Part shown: one piece after another, positions 24,176 through 35,644 of the stretch | How positions within the stretch are numbered: the first letter of the stretch is position 1 | How the letters are laid out: each line of letters begins with the position of its first letter | From: Rotaria socialis | Taxonomy: Eukaryota; Rotifera; Eurotatoria; Philodinida; Philodinidae | Length of the DNA stretch: 64,000 nt | Direction of reading: 5' to 3' | Assembly (NCBI GenBank): GCA_905331475.1 | Contig: CAJNYU010000945.1 | Location: 1-64,000 of the forward strand | Notes under the pieces: generated by a model | What the model was told of the DNA's origin: nothing | Database searches by the model: none | What the model saw: only the letters and a program-made list of their open reading frames with translations | Program-made: the position numbers and the translations under genes

Positions 24176-26559
24176 ATGGAACCAGACACATATGGTGGAA
24201 TAATTAATTCTGTAGCTTTACCTTCTAATCTAATTCTTTCAAAAGAGTCAATTCCAATTCCTATAATTTCATCATCGAATACCAACAATTATGAAACACG
24301 TTCATCATCATCGTCGCGACGTCATCATCGAAAACATCAAACTAATGTAACATCGATTGATGATCAAGATGAACGTATTGAAGTAAAAATTCTTCCACAA
24401 GATGATAACTGGGGCGAAACAACAACAACAACATGTAACGGCGGTAATGAAGATGCATTAACCAACAATAATGATACTACTTTGCAATTACACAGTCCTT
24501 TACAAAATTTAACAAACAAAATCAATCATCGCAAACGTTCAATTGTAATTTATCATTTTGTTATTTATTTACTTTGTCTTATTGCTTTTGTATCACCTAT
24601 ACTATTTCTAACATTACCATATATATTAATTCAATCGGATTTAATAGCGATTGATGATTATACATTATTATTAACAATTATTTTTAAACTTCTACTTTTA
24701 TTTGTTGGCACGTTATTATTATTATATCGACGACGAACTACAATTTATTTACCACGCATACATTTACATAAAATACTTTTTATGATGATTTTGACGATGA
24801 TTATTTTGGCTTATTGGTTATATTATACTTTTAAATTATTGCAACCAAATGTTGACAATTATGAAAAAATTTTATCAATGACATCAACCTATGAAGATTT
24901 ACTTTTATTTTTATTCCTATTAGTTGTTATTGTCTTAGAAACAAAATGGTTATATCCCAAATGGATTGTTAAAGTTGTACGGTCACCTGATGGAGAAACA
25001 AGACAATATACAATTGGTAATAATTTGATAGACTAATAAAAACAAAATGGAAAAGAAATTTCATTTGTTTATTTTCTTCTTAGGTTCGATGTCAATACAG
25101 GAAGCAAGTGTTTATCTACTTGAACAATATTATAAAGATTTTCCTGTGTTCAATCCATGGTTGGAAAATGTGCACCAAACACAAGCAAGACAACATGGAG
25201 CATTATCAACGAAATCTATTGGATCACAATCGAATGCATCGACTATTGCTACTGGTGTTAATCGAAATCGAGATGTTACACGTTCGATGCATGAATATAA
25301 TGATCGGTATTTTACTTATGATATTTGTTTTCGTAACTCAATATATTATTCTGATAGAGCTAGTTATAGAAGATGAAAGAAACTACCTAAAAGCGATATT
25401 ACAAAGAGAAATCTTTATTTTGGAGGGCTATCAGCACGAATAAAATACTCCGACATGCATCCTCATTTCTATCGATAACGAAATCAATTTGCTTAAATTT
25501 TGCAAGAACCTTTTTCTTTGGGTAATAGCTCTAACGAATACTATTCTTCTGTTGCAATGAAACCAGGTTATATTCTTCTATTCTTAACTTCGTGTGAAAT
25601 TCAGCTCGACACGTTATCATTGATATTTCTCAGTGTAAAGTAGCAATGTTCAATCAGGTGGATTTAAATTTCATAGTTCCTATGCTTTATTCAAAAAGAG
25701 AAAAATTTTCATTACTATTTCAAAATATTTCCTTGGCATAGTATAGTTCGAAGCGAGCTATGATGTAGCTTCATAAAATGCCAACGAAACAGGCTCATTG
25801 AAAGAAACATTTTTACAATTGAGAGTTTCTCTATAGTTGATAGAAATTGAGTACTAAAATTACTATGTTGTTTTATTTATTCTAGATTCTACGATGAACT
25901 TGATTATGAACGTCGAGTACGAAAACGACGTACAAAATTAGTAAGTTCATGTGAAGATGCATTTACACATGTTCGTAAGTGTCTCAATGAAAAATATGGT
26001 TCGCATATACCAATGGATGCTCGAGAAGCAGCACAAGTACTGATTTAGTTTTTCTTTAAATTGTGTTAAAAAACAAAAATAATTTTGTTTCTAGGCTGTA
26101 TTTTCATCAATGTCACGTCCACTTCAAAAATATCTTCGAATAACTCGTCAGCAACCTTATTTCACTCGTGAATCAATTATTTATCATTTATCAACATGTT
26201 TATCACATGATCTATCGCCTCGAGCATTTCTTGAACGTTACGTTCAAACAGAATCACAGCCATTAGCTACAACGCTACTTCCAGCAATAGCATCAACAAC
26301 AAATCATGCTATTGAACAATCATGGTCAATAATATGCGATCCACAACCGTATATCTATGAGAAAGAGAACAGAAAAACAATATCAATCAATCAATCGATA
26401 TATGCAAATTTAGTATTTGTACTAAAACAACAGCATGCCGAACATATTGGATTGATATGTTCATTTCATCAGATGCCACGAATACATTTAATTGAAAAAA
26501 TTTTCGATTTAAAACAAAATAGATTTATTTTAAAACTTAATTCGGAAACATCAGTTTAA
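24176..26559 (+). CDS. Van Gogh / Strabismus planar cell polarity protein
   Basis: Four-pass membrane protein of the core planar cell polarity complex; works with Prickle, Frizzled and Dishevelled at cell junctions. Exons 24176-25016, 25084-25306, 25886-26036 and 26095-26559 give 1680 nt, 559 residues (vertebrate Vangl about 520). Seen: the conserved cytosolic DDNWGETTT motif, a Ser/His-rich N-terminus, four hydrophobic segments at about 123-147, 160-180, 199-218 and 236-253, then VVRSPDGETRQYTIG and SIQEASVYLLEQYYKDFPV, the polybasic YERRVRKRR, FTHV, DAREAAQAVFSSM, QKYLRITRQQPY and AFLERY. The protein ends ETSV, the family's PDZ-binding tail. Intron 2 (579 bp) is long for the window. An acceptor lies 3 nt before the ATG. 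Confidence 0.96.
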
Positions 26560-26827
26560 TAATCTGAGTCAGATATTTCATATGAATTTTGTTTTGATGA
26601 TAATTAAATGTCTCAAACATTGCTCATGCTCGTTGCATTTCTTAGATTTATTGTGTGCGTTTATGTGCTGAATATCTTTTCTTTTTTCTTTCTGTGTTAA
26701 ATTGTGAAATAAAATTGACTAATCTTACACCATATTGATGTAATTACAAATCATAGCTCTATATTTAAATAGAATAAAAAAAAACATAGCATGCACTTTT
26801 TTCATTATTACCTGTTATTTAGAAAGA

Positions 26828-28191
26828 ATGGCTTCTTCATTGCCATCGATGTCTGAAAAACGAAAGATGCCATCGTCAGATAATGTTAATGGAAATCAAC
26901 CAAAAAAGAATCATTGGTCAGCAGGTTTATCAGCAGCCGTAGATGACGAGAGTATTCAAGTATACAAAGATGACTTGTGTACTGTTATTAACGATAAATT
27001 TCCAAAAGTAAGCAATTTGTTTTTTGAATAGTAGTAGATTAATGATACAAAAATAACGAATAATAATTGCTATTGATTTGATTAGTACGAAAATCTACGA
27101 ATTAGTTTTTTTTTCTTCGAATAATAAATGGAATTGTTCGACTAATTTTCATTTTATGAACATTTTTTCTGGTACTTGGTACTAAAAGTTCGAATTTTCA
27201 AGCCACGAAATTCAGTTTATAAATTATAATTGAAAATAATTGAGCAATTTTTTATAGAAGTTGTAAAGCTTGACTTTTTATTTCAGTCAATTTCTTACAT
27301 TTCACAATGATTCTTCTGTTTTAGGCTCGCATTCATTTACTTGTTATTCCTAATGAAAATATTACAAATCTCAAATCGGTCAATAATGCTCATCTATCTT
27401 TACTAAAACATATGCTTAAAGTTGGCAAAGAAACAGCTGAAAAGTAATTTTGAGGCATTATTAGTGACGAGTTTTCAGTAATTTTATATTCATAGAGTTG
27501 CAGCTAAAGCAAATGCTTGTGGCTCATTTGCTCATTTTCGTTATGGCTATCATGCTATTCCATCAATGTCACTTCTTCACATGCATGTCATCAGTCAAGA
27601 TTTTATATCAGACAGTTTAAAAACAGTATGTATATAAATAGTTACTTCTAAAATTATTTGGACAAATTTATTTTCGATTTTATTACGCTGCTATGAATCG
27701 TAACTAAAAGAGTATGCTTAAGAGTTTTGCTAGGATTGAGTCTCTAGAATAGCGAAATTTAAGTTAGGTTGCATCTTTTAAGGACTTGATCAGTGGAATT
27801 TCAGAATAATTTTGATCTTGGAAAAGCTTTGTAGGAAATAAAATTTCCTTTAAAAGTCACCATCGGCATTCTTATTATAGTTTGTGACACAGTGAAAGAA
27901 ATGAACACGAGCGTAACCAAATAATTCGTGAACCCATTTCTCAGTATGTGTATTTCCAAGATGAATATGTATTGTTATTTTTCTTAGAAAAAACATTGGA
28001 ATTCTTTTACAAGCGATTATTTTCTTGATGCAAGTCAAGTTATTGATGATCTACAAGCAAATGGTTGTATTCGTGTTGACACAATACGAATGGGAAAACT
28101 TCTTGATAATGAATTAAAATGTCATCGATGTTCGAATAATTTTAAAACAATGCCTAAACTTAAACAACATTTACTGATGCATACTTCGTAA
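26828..28191 (+). CDS. APTX: Aprataxin-like DNA adenylate hydrolase
   Basis: Removes AMP from abortive DNA ligation ends during single-strand break repair. Exons 26828-27007, 27325-27443, 27496-27625 and 27988-28191 give 633 nt, 210 residues. Seen: the HIT domain with HMHVISQDF (histidine triad around His128-His130), LVIPNENI and the basic helix, followed by KKHWNSF and a C-terminal C2H2 zinc finger with Cys188, Cys191, His204 and His208. The N-terminal FHA domain of vertebrate aprataxin (about 350 residues) is absent, as in many invertebrate and yeast forms; its place is taken by a 50-residue Ser/Lys-rich stretch that may carry a nuclear signal. It lies 268 bp downstream of Van Gogh, with an acceptor (tgttatttag) 6 nt before the ATG. 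It is convergent with the next gene, 59 bp apart. Confidence 0.93.
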
Positions 28192-28250
28192 TGCGTACAT
28201 ATAATAAAAGACATTATGTTAACAAAGAAAAACAAAATAGAAGGCTTAAT

Positions 28251-28661
28251 TCAATTGATAAATAAAGATTTTTGTTGAGTTTGTTCAGATGGTACTTTTT
28301 TTAGTTTATTAAGTTGATCTTTTGTTAAATAATTTCGTTCCCACATTGCTCGATCACTTGCCGTATGTAAAATTTTATCAATATCAGCTATATCAGTATT
28401 GGTGAATTGTGTTGAATTGGTTGACTTAGATTTTTTTGTTAAAATTTTAGTTCGAGATGATAAATATTCATTTTTAGAAACTATGTTTTGATGAATAGGC
28501 TTTGTAATGATGAGTTCATTTTCTAACTGGTTCTCATTCGATTTTTGATTTTTTCGTCGTTGATGAGCAAAAATCCAATAGGATAAACCAAAAATTACAA
28601 ATATCAACAAAGGAACAACAGCAACAGGTAACCATTTGAAAAATACTTGTGATTCTACCAT
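28251..28661 (-). CDS. Small single-pass membrane protein, unknown
   Basis: Uninterrupted 136-codon frame; I use ATG 28661 because the longer frame begins at a GTG. After MVESQVFFKW comes one strong membrane helix (about residues 11-31, VAVVPLLIFVIFGLSYWIF), then a basic stop-transfer (AHQRRKNQK) and a hydrophilic Lys/Ser/Asn-rich cytosolic tail containing DIDKILHTASDRAMWERNYL. The layout predicts an N-out anchor without a cleaved signal. No family is recognised. It is convergent with aprataxin; the 59-bp gap means the two 3' UTRs probably overlap. Confidence 0.6.
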   Translation of the reverse strand: MVESQVFFKWLPVAVVPLLIFVIFGLSYWIFAHQRRKNQKSNENQLENELIITKPIHQNIVSKNEYLSSRTKILTKKSKSTNSTQFTNTDIADIDKILHTASDRAMWERNYLTKDQLNKLKKVPSEQTQQKSLFIN

Positions 28662-29533
28662 TGTCAAATCAAACACGTGTCTGCTTTTATTATAATCATA
28701 TTGGTTGTTTAATAAAAGATCTGTCTAAACTTATTTTATCAATGGATTAATCGATAATAATAAAAAATAATATGTATACAGAAGAAGTTATATTTGGAAT
28801 AAAACGAAATATATCCAATAGAATGATATATATAATTGTTTCCCGCTCGAAGAAAACAATAGCAATCTCAATCGGTACCATATCGAATAATAGGTTTAAT
28901 CTGGTTCAAATGAATATCCGTTCTTGTCCTCTTTGTGACCAACGTCTTTATCAATCGTACTGGAAGCAATGATTATAATGTGCAGTAATCTTTACTCAAG
29001 AGAAATGCATCAAGGATTGGTTCACGTCTTCTTGACTTGTATCTATCGATTCAAATAGATGCATTGAACTCGAAAGGTTTTTAATTTTTGTATTAGCAGC
29101 CGATTTAAAAAGAATAAAAATTTAATTGTGAAAGTTTCTCATTGTGATATATGCTTAATCTTGATCGCGTAAGTAGGGCTGTTCTTCATCGCTTGCAATG
29201 TCTAACTATAGTTATTTGATAATTTATCGCTTCGATTAATTTTTGATGCCTTTGGAAAATTAATTTTGCTGATAGTTAATGGTGCAGTATCAAAACAGTT
29301 GTTTACAAACATTTTCTCAAAGTGCAGATAGTACTTTTTCAATCTTCTGTGAATTATTAGATTTTTCATCGCTATCTAGTTATTCCATTAATTATGCAAC
29401 ATCAATACTCGATGTTTCATTTTCTAGAGATTTTCTAATTGATCAAGTACAGGAAACATATTTTCTGGCCATTGATAAACATTCAAGTTTAACTGCAATC
29501 GTAAATTGTTGACCATATAAGGAGATATATATA
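28662..29533. other. Intergenic, no gene recognised
   Basis: AT-rich. Plus-strand frames at 28772-28972 and 29279-29512 lack domains and plausible splice or start context. Confidence 0.35.
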
Positions 29534-29715
29534 TGTTGTGGTCAAAATTCAAATCCAGTCAAATTTAAAATTTGCCCGGGCAAAATTCAAATTAGAATTG
29601 TGTCCAACAAAATCACAGTCAAAATTCTAATTTCAATTTTCACCAAAAAAATTCTAATTTCAATTTTGCCCGGGCAAATTTAAAATTTGACTGGATTTGA
29701 ATTTTGACCACAACA
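29534..29715. mobile_element. 182-bp MITE with near-perfect 66-bp inverted repeats
   Basis: The left arm (29534-29600) starts 'tgttgtggtcaaaattc' and contains 'tttgcccgggcaaa'. The right arm (about 29650-29715) is its reverse complement with about one mismatch. The element sits inside a (TA)n run and is flanked by TA on both sides, as expected for TA-targeting Tc1/mariner-type insertion. There is no coding capacity. The arms are so alike that the copy must be young or maintained by pairing or gene conversion; transcription would give a long hairpin. Confidence 0.85.
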
Positions 29716-30614
29716 TATATATATATAATTCGTGCTCTAACCAAAACCCAAAACGTATATCATGATTGTATCTAAAGATTTAGTTCTATCGGGAAAGCGT
29801 TGAGTGAAAATTATTTATTATGAGTTTTAAAAATTTTTTTAATTGTTTTCATTAATTACGATACCATCACTAACAAAATAACAAGAAAATGTTATCAAAG
29901 TTAGAATATTTTGTTCTACATTAAAAAGTTTGTCATGATACATTATATTTCAAAGTTACGTACTGTTCCTAAAAACTGAACATTTCGTGAAATAAATTTT
30001 TGAAACATTTATTAAATTAAAAATTGATTGCATATTTTATATGAAATAATGAAAATGAGTCGAATAATATAATTTATTTAAAACTACCTGAACATGCCTA
30101 TTTTTAATTAATAGACGTATTTTCATGTTTGATAAAATAAATGTACAACTATTAAAAAGAATAAGAATAACAAAACGCAAACGACGTTGTTTAGATTTAT
30201 TTTCAACCAATAGTTTATTATGATGCATGCAAAAGAAAAGCACAATCTTACGCCTATACATCATCATCTTGTTTTTCGTTCTTTCTTTTCATTTTGAAAA
30301 AAACCCGTGCCATAAAAATAAGCATTTTTTTTGCGCTTCTTCCTAGCTTGAAATATTATCATAAAATTCACACAGGCAGTACGATAAAAATATTTATAAA
30401 TCGAAATGTAATTTGTAATAAAAATCCATTTATTTTTTCATTAATTTTAACAACATACATGTCATTTCTATCTATGCAAATTTTTCTAAATAAAACCACA
30501 TAAAAGGTAGGAAATAATATTATGAACCTGAAATACGATTCAATAACATCATAATTTTCATTATTTGAAGATACGCTGATGTTAAATTTTAATCACTTTT
30601 ATTTTTCAGAAAAA
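29716..30614. other. Intergenic region upstream of the USP pair
   Basis: AT-rich. A 76-codon minus frame at 30037-30267 has no domain. An acceptor-like 'tttttcag' at 30602-30609 lies 5 nt before the USP start codon. Confidence 0.35.
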
Positions 30615-32093
30615 ATGAATTATTTTCCTACAAAAAATACAATCCTGTCAAAACGACGTAGTGCTTCAGTGAATCTCGATGATAAATCAAAACAACTAGG
30701 CGCACCGTCTTTACCGAAACTCAATCGAAAAAGTAATGCTTCTCGTCAAAAAGTATCTTCTTTATTTATTTTGCCAAGAAACAAACATTCTGCCAGTGTA
30801 AATACTACAGAAATGACTGTATCACCAAGAAGTACTACTGAAACTATTCCAGGTAGATATACATTATACAGTACTACTTAAGGAATATAGTAAACAAAGA
30901 AGAATATTTCAGGTTTTTATAAACAAATTTCACCTCCGATCAAACCAAGAACAATAGTTTCGTCAAAATCAAAAGTAGACCATTTACCAATACCAAAGGA
31001 AAGAAAATCAACTAATAATAGTCAAACAATCAAAGACTTTCATTTCGCCGAAAAACAAATGACGACTGTAAATGCAGTAAATGAACTGGAAAAACTCATA
31101 CTACCGAACGTCAACAATACAGGTCAAAGTTCTTCAGATGAAAAGATTTCAACATCAAAAAATACAACTCAATCAACATGTCCAACTCCTGGCTTGTGTG
31201 GTTTGATTAACATTGGTAATACATGTTACATGAATAGTGCTCTTCAATGTTTGAGTAATATTCCTGAACTAACTCAATGGGCTCTCAATCAAAAACAGCA
31301 CTCAACAAGAGAAAATGAAGATATTATTGCTATATATACTTCTCTAATACAATCAATATGGTCTGGTGAAAATACTACTGTTAATCCTCGAGATATTAAA
31401 GAAATAGTTAGTCGTTCTGCTCCGATATTTATTGGACATGCACAGAGAGATTCACATGAGTTTCTGAATTCTCTTTTGAATGCTCTTGAAAGAACAAAAT
31501 CAATATCTATTATTGCTGATCTTTTCCATATTCATACGAAATCACAGGTAACATGCACAGGATGTAATTTCATCGATATGACTGACGAAATTACAACATT
31601 TCTTCCACTTCCACTTCCATTACCAAAACGCAATTTATTTAATAATGAAATTTTACTGGAAAATTTAATCCAAGATTTTTGTTTAGAAGAAAATTTAGAT
31701 GGATTATACTATTGCAATTCATGTAAACAATATGTTCAAGCTAAGCAAAAGACACTTATATGTTTACCGTTACCTCGTGTTCTTGTTATACAATTAAAAC
31801 GATTTCCATTCGATCATACTTTTCAAAAAATAGATACATTCGTTCGTTACAAACTTGAATATAAGAACTTGATATCGAATAATGATAGATATAAATTATG
31901 TGCTGCATCTTGTCACGTCGGAAGTTTATCTTGTGGACATTATACAACCGTAGCCAAGAATGCCTTGAGACATCAATGGTATGAATTTAATGATAATCGT
32001 GTCAATGAAATTAATCAGAACGCTATTATTACAAGTAATGCTTACGTACTTGTATATTTAAAGTCAGATGATTCGAATAGTTCTATATCTTAA
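30615..32093 (+). CDS. Ubiquitin-specific protease (USP2/USP21-like)
   Basis: Cysteine protease that removes ubiquitin from proteins. Exons 30615-30852 and 30913-32093 give 1419 nt, 472 residues. An unstructured Ser/Lys/Thr-rich N-terminus of about 170 residues precedes a compact catalytic domain. The Cys box is GLCGLINIGNTCYMNSALQC with the nucleophile at about Cys184. A finger with two CxxC pairs (CTGC, CNSC) follows, then the His box CHVGSLSCGHYTTV, and NDNRV supplying the third catalytic residue. The domain is minimal, without the large insertions of its downstream neighbour. I chose ATG 30615 because an acceptor (tttttcag) ends 5 nt before it; a codon-36 upstream in-frame ATG at 30579 lies in the presumed intron or leader. 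It is tandem with the next USP, 170 bp apart. Confidence 0.93.
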
Positions 32094-32263
32094 TAAACTA
32101 TTAATTGGTTACAAACACACAAAACAAATTTTCTATGTTTTTCAGATAAATTTATTAATAGGTTTTAGAAACACAAAAAATTCCTCAATACTTACTTAAC
32201 ATTTCAATTTATGTATATTCATTATGTAACCAGCTCCAATTCAAATCCCAAAAACCTCACTTA

Positions 32264-35200
32264 ATGAATGGTAGTAGAAGCCTTCGCCCATTGTCATCGG
32301 CGGTTCCACGTAAAAGAGAAATTGTTACATTTAAAGTATGTAAATATGAGCGCAACAAAATGGCTTACGAGATTTTGGAATTGTGGTCATCTGACACTAT
32401 ATTAGAATTAAAAGAGGAAGTAGCTCGCAAGTTAAATATTAAGTTGTCACTGAAAAATTTCTTCTTGGAAGCGTCTGACGAAATACGCGACAAGTGGGAA
32501 AATATTGATGATTCGAATTCCTCCCTCACTGTTCGCGAAGCTAAACTACGTGATCGCTCCTTCTTAACTATCAAAAAAAGGACTGAAAAGTCGTTGAACG
32601 ATCAAAGTTCTAGGAAACCAAGTTCTTATATCAAAGAAAGTGATGAATTAACATTAAAACTTTGTAAAAAACCGATTAGTAGAGAAAATTATATACCGAT
32701 AAATATTAATCGTTTGTCCACTCTTCAAGAATTACGAACACAAGCCTATGAAAAGTTCAACGAGCGACCTAATAATCGGTCCCTCTTTAAAAGGGATCCA
32801 GACGGTTGGACAGAGTTACCAATTGCTATGAATTCGAAAACTTTAGCTGATTTATCTCTTAAATCGAACCAATTCATAAGTGTAGTAACTGAGAAAGAAG
32901 AAACCAACTCAAACCTCCCATCTCGAACAGATCTTCTTAAATTAAACATATGCAGAGGCAAACAAAGTCAAGCAAATCATGACTATCTGGAGATTTGGTC
33001 ATCTGATACTTTAGAACAATTGAAGAAGAGAATAGTAAGTAAGTTTTTGATTAGTTTGCCGCTGAAAGATTTCTTCTTGGAACTCTATGACGAAAACACG
33101 AAACAATGGGCAATGATTGGCGAATCAAATTCTTCCCTCACGATTAATCAACTGAAACTACGTAATGGTTCTTTATTAAGCGTCGAATATCGTACTCGAA
33201 AGGCGCCAAACGGCGAAGCTCTTTCAGAATCAACTTCATTTTCCTACGAAAGTCACTACTTATGGTTAAAGCTTTGTCAGAAGCCAATGGATAAGACAGA
33301 TTATATACATTTGGATATTGAATCTTTTGCCAAACTTGAAGAGTTACGAGAAGAAGTCTGTGCAAAACTAAATAAGTCACCGCAAAATCGATTGATCTAT
33401 AAATGGAATAATAATAGTTGGGAGATGTTTGATTTCGACATGGATAAAAAGACTTTACGTGATTTATCTTTTGAATCAGGGCAATTTATAAGTTTAGCAA
33501 TTGAGAAAGAAGAAACCAAGTCAAAACTCTTATCTCAAAAAGGCCTTCTTAAATTAAAGATATCTAAAACGAAGCGAAGTCAAACCAATTATGGTTATAT
33601 AGATGTTTGGCTATCTGATACGATTACAACATTAAAAGAGAAAATAGCAAACTATTTTCCAATCGATGTGCCGCTGAAAGACTGCTTTTTGGAACTGTAT
33701 GACGAAAAGATGAAACAATGGGAAATGATTGACGAATCAAATTCTTCCGTCACGATAAATCAACTAGACTTACGTAATAACTCTTTATTAAACATCGATT
33801 ATAGTACTCAAAAGGTAGCAAACGGTCGAACTCTTCCAATATCAACTTTTGCTTCCTATGAGAATCATGACTTGCGTTTGAAACTTTGTAAGAAGCCAAT
33901 GGATAAGGCAGATTTTGAAATTTTAACAGTTGAATATTTGTCCACTCTTGGAGATTTAAGAAAAGAAGCCTATGCAAAACTCAATAAGTCACCGCATAAT
34001 CGACCCATCTATAAATGGAATCAAGATACTTGGATGAAATTTGATTCTGACATTGATAACAGGATTTTACGTGATTTGTGTTTCGAATCATGTCAATACA
34101 TTAGTATAGATTATGATGAAGTAGCATCTAATTCAAAAACTCCAGTTGGCTTATGTGGACTCATTAATTTAGGTAATACATGTTTTATGAATAGTGTTTT
34201 TCAGTGTTTAAATAATATACCCAAGTTCACGCAAAGCATTTTAGAATTAGATGACGAGCTAGATGCACCCATAATTTGTGAATATAAAAATTTAATTAAA
34301 AAAATGTGCTCAAGAAAGTATGATGCTATCAAACCATCATCACTTCTTTACAATATTCAAGATAGTTTACCAAGTTATGGGGCTTATCGACAACAAGATG
34401 CACAAGAATTTATGAATCATTTTTTACATCTTATTCATGCTGAGCTTTCCATGAAAAACACAATTATTACCAATATATTCTATGGTCAAATTCGATCAAC
34501 TGTTAAATGTTTGGGGTGTGAGCAGATGGAGACTAATAATGAACCTTTTACTTTTCTACCGTTACCTATTACGAATTTTCATCAACGATCTGTTCTTTAT
34601 ATTAAAGCTGATGGTGAACAACGTTTAGTCTCCCTCGAAGTCGACTCATCAGTCGTTACGGTTGGTGAATTAGTCGATTGCTTTCTTAAACAACATGAAC
34701 CAAAATTAACTAGAAAACGAATTCAAGCTGTTCAATTACTCAATCATTCTGTTGAAACTGTGTATGACAGTGGACGATCTCTTCGTTATATCCCTGAAGC
34801 AGAATTTGCTTTGGTAGAATGTCCTGAGGCGACTACTCATGAACTGCATATTTGGTGTCATTTTATACATCATTCTACTAATAAAGAGTTTCGTCCGCCG
34901 ATTCTTCTAATATGTCCAGATGAGAACTGTAGTTATCTACATATATCAGAACAGATCGATCAAATCCTTGGCCATCTTTGTTCAATAACAAATGCACCGA
35001 TGTCTGCATGTGATGTATATTGGTGGAATCGAAAACGAAAGCTATCCAAGTTAAGTATCACAACAAATTCAGATACAGATTTGCCGCACATAACCGGTGT
35101 TCATATCGAAATGGCTACGAAGTGGGTTGATATCTATAAACAACATTACTGTATCAATCATTCAAATGACAACTTAAGATTAGCCAATTTATTAACCGAT

Positions 35201-35644
35201 TTTTTTCGTGAAGACTATCTTGATGGTGATTACCACTGTGAAAAGTGTTCAAAGCTTACGGTAGCTCGACACAAATCCGATTTATGTTTACCATTACCAC
35301 ATGTGCTCATTATACAATTGAAAAGGTTTACCTATGACGTTAATTCAAATCAGAAAATTGATACATATATTTCATTTCCACTGTATGACCTTGATCTTGA
35401 TAAGTACATAGTAAAAGACAATAGTGATATACCTGAAAATAATCTATGGACAAAATATGACTTAGTTGCTGTTTCCAATCATACAGGTGGTCTCGTGAGT
35501 GGGCATTATACAGCATACTCAAAAAACCCTCAAGATGGAAATTGGTATTCATTTGACGATGATATGGTGAGACAACTCAGCAGTGGTAACAATGTTGTTA
35601 CTAAAAATGCATATATGCTTTTTTATGTACAGAGAACTTCGTAA
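32264..35644 (+). CDS. Ubiquitin-specific protease with six N-terminal ubiquitin-like repeats
   Basis: Single-exon gene, 1126 residues. The N-terminal 610 residues are three tandem copies of a two-domain unit, giving six ubiquitin-like folds by pattern. A-type repeats lie at about 20-112, 222-313 and 422-512, each with '..WSSDT..LK', 'PLKDFFLELYDE' and 'SNSS.T..L.LR..S'. B-type repeats lie at about 126-212, 327-412 and 527-610, each with 'L.LKLCKKPM', 'L..LR..AY.K.N' and 'LRDLSFES.QFIS'. The USP domain follows: Cys box GLCGLINLGNTCFMNSVFQC (Cys640), an internal ubiquitin-like insertion as in USP4/11/15 (about 770-850), CxxC fingers (CLGC, CEKC), LIIQLKRF, and the His box SGHYTAYSKN (His1081) with SFDDD. 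It is intronless, unlike almost every neighbour. The USP core resembles the gene upstream but is larger. Confidence 0.92.
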   Translation: MNGSRSLRPLSSAVPRKREIVTFKVCKYERNKMAYEILELWSSDTILELKEEVARKLNIKLSLKNFFLEASDEIRDKWENIDDSNSSLTVREAKLRDRSFLTIKKRTEKSLNDQSSRKPSSYIKESDELTLKLCKKPISRENYIPININRLSTLQELRTQAYEKFNERPNNRSLFKRDPDGWTELPIAMNSKTLADLSLKSNQFISVVTEKEETNSNLPSRTDLLKLNICRGKQSQANHDYLEIWSSDTLEQLKKRIVSKFLISLPLKDFFLELYDENTKQWAMIGESNSSLTINQLKLRNGSLLSVEYRTRKAPNGEALSESTSFSYESHYLWLKLCQKPMDKTDYIHLDIESFAKLEELREEVCAKLNKSPQNRLIYKWNNNSWEMFDFDMDKKTLRDLSFESGQFISLAIEKEETKSKLLSQKGLLKLKISKTKRSQTNYGYIDVWLSDTITTLKEKIANYFPIDVPLKDCFLELYDEKMKQWEMIDESNSSVTINQLDLRNNSLLNIDYSTQKVANGRTLPISTFASYENHDLRLKLCKKPMDKADFEILTVEYLSTLGDLRKEAYAKLNKSPHNRPIYKWNQDTWMKFDSDIDNRILRDLCFESCQYISIDYDEVASNSKTPVGLCGLINLGNTCFMNSVFQCLNNIPKFTQSILELDDELDAPIICEYKNLIKKMCSRKYDAIKPSSLLYNIQDSLPSYGAYRQQDAQEFMNHFLHLIHAELSMKNTIITNIFYGQIRSTVKCLGCEQMETNNEPFTFLPLPITNFHQRSVLYIKADGEQRLVSLEVDSSVVTVGELVDCFLKQHEPKLTRKRIQAVQLLNHSVETVYDSGRSLRYIPEAEFALVECPEATTHELHIWCHFIHHSTNKEFRPPILLICPDENCSYLHISEQIDQILGHLCSITNAPMSACDVYWWNRKRKLSKLSITTNSDTDLPHITGVHIEMATKWVDIYKQHYCINHSNDNLRLANLLTDFFREDYLDGDYHCEKCSKLTVARHKSDLCLPLPHVLIIQLKRFTYDVNSNQKIDTYISFPLYDLDLDKYIVKDNSDIPENNLWTKYDLVAVSNHTGGLVSGHYTAYSKNPQDGNWYSFDDDMVRQLSSGNNVVTKNAYMLFYVQRTS

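Noticed and set aside
30579-30614. Earlier start codon for the first USP
   Set aside because: It lies upstream of an acceptor site (tttttcag) that ends 5 nt before ATG 30615, so it is probably in an intron or outron.
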